Made by a program: the position numbers and the translations under genes
Assembly: GCA_027488835.1 (NCBI GenBank)
Contig: JAIYAW010000008.1
Location: 1 to 64,000 of the forward strand
DNA: 64,000 nt
Source of the DNA: Bacteroidota bacterium
Lineage (GTDB): Bacteria > Bacteroidota > Bacteroidia > NS11-12g > UBA955
Direction of reading: 5' to 3'
In this document: piece by piece, positions 63,593 through 64,000 of the stretch
Layout: each line of letters opens with the position of its first letter
How positions within the stretch are numbered: position 1 is the stretch's first letter
Notes under the pieces: model-generated
What the model was told of the DNA's origin: nothing
What the model saw: only the letters and a program-made list of their open reading frames with translations
Database searches by the model: none

Positions 63593-64000
63593 TCCTCGTC
63601 GTCATTTTCATCCTCATCTTCTTCGTCATCATCTGATTTTTTCTTTTTTTCTTTTTTCTTAGAATCAGATTTAGGCTCAGGCTTTTTTTCTGCTGGTTTA
63701 GTGGTTTTAGACTCCGATTTTTTTGGCTCTTTTGTTGTTTTTTCGTCTTCAGATTTGTCTGACGGTTCATCAGGTGGAGGAGTTAAATCTTCTGGTAGAG
63801 AAAGTGTTTTTGGGTCTAAAGGCTTTGGATCTTGTCCAAAATTCATAGATGTCATTGTCTTTTTTACCAAGGTTTTTCCATTCAATGGATATCCATCATA
63901 ATCGCCGGTTGGTATATAGTAAGCTTTGTTACCTCTCACTTTTTCATAAGCTGGACCGAGATGGTCCATGACAATCACTTTGTCTTCAGGTTGATAACGT
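63589..64000 (-). CDS. Partial protein with charged low-complexity tail
   Basis: The C-terminal 136 residues of a gene whose 5' end lies beyond the window; the frame is open through 64000. The folded part ends about NKAYYIPTGDYDGYPLNG. The last 70 residues are Lys/Pro/Ser/Glu-rich and end in a Lys block followed by an all-acidic tail (DDDEEDEDENDDED). Not recognised. Such tails are usually disordered. Confidence 0.7.
   Translation of the reverse strand, partial: RYQPEDKVIVMDHLGPAYEKVRGNKAYYIPTGDYDGYPLNGKTLVKKTMTSMNFGQDPKPLDPKTLSLPEDLTPPPDEPSDKSEDEKTTKEPKKSESKTTKPAEKKPEPKSDSKKKEKKKKSDDDEEDEDENDDED

Noticed and set aside
1-64000. Search for a mobile element, prophage or defence island
   Set aside because: I found no transposase, integrase, phage structural or restriction gene and no terminal repeats; composition looks even across the window.

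Overview
The window is a stretch of ordinary chromosome from a member of the Bacteroidota. Four lines of evidence support this. Three proteins end in a type IX secretion (T9SS) C-terminal sorting module. A TonB-dependent receptor is paired with a DUF4249 lipoprotein. Many genes are preceded by the phylum's -7 box TANNTTTG (often with an upstream TTG) instead of a Shine-Dalgarno sequence. The base composition is AT-rich. I see no insertion sequence, prophage, CRISPR array, tRNA or rRNA. Coding density is high, and most gaps are under 140 bases and hold a promoter or a hairpin terminator.

Layout. 1-480: tmRNA (minus strand). 560-5100: a large T9SS surface protein, a small secreted protein and a tiny PID-CTERM-like protein. 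5090-11190: YqgE, a secreted GH13 amylase-like enzyme, and an MBOAT/SGNH-like O-acylation pair. 11180-14810: a response regulator and a large propeller-type sensor kinase. 14920-17535: a TonB-dependent receptor behind a TPP riboswitch (probable thiamine uptake). 17636-20863: M1 peptidase and a PLP enzyme of the ACC deaminase/D-cysteine desulfhydrase family. 20860-23478: four DUF1573 genes and a SIMPL-domain gene in two operons. 23598-28308: infB, nusA, rimP. 28393-32805: peptidyl-prolyl isomerase, MurQ, DUF2452, Asd and small proteins. 32841-34949: pyruvate dehydrogenase E2 and thymidylate synthase, diverging. 35032-38337: TonB receptor and DUF4249 lipoprotein. 38379-46615: a degenerate arginase-fold protein, PaaE-like reductase, RluD, a lamin-tail T9SS protein, NadC, a thioredoxin-like protein, RlmD and a lipoprotein. 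46701-52243: SucA, CdsA, CPBP protease and DusB. 52304-56357: an Omp28-like T9SS protein, TrhO and a DUF4468-like protein. 56507-59723: rplM-rpsI-rpsB-tsf-pyrH. 59834-64000: an HhH protein, a beta-barrel protein, S20, a ferredoxin, a phosphatase, a thioesterase plus isochorismate synthase pair (menaquinone route) and a partial charged-tail protein.

How the parts work together. Much of the window is core housekeeping: translation, central carbon metabolism (E2 and SucA), dTMP, lysine/threonine precursor, NAD, phospholipid and menaquinone synthesis. Interleaved is the cell-surface machinery typical of the phylum: T9SS cargo, TonB receptors, lipoproteins and periplasmic DUF1573 proteins. Promoter boxes and terminators fix several starts. 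Long upstream extensions of rimP, pdhC, nadC, sucA, pyrH, the M1 peptidase and the histidine phosphatase gene run into promoters, terminators or neighbouring genes, so I place these starts at internal codons.

I did not find a clear undescribed multi-gene defence or mobile system. The most unusual signals are a 16-bp hairpin between nusA and infB whose loop is complementary to the infB promoter region, the double DUF1573 operon, an arginase-fold protein lacking most metal ligands, a free-standing alpha-CTD-like HhH protein, and the small PID-CTERM-like protein.
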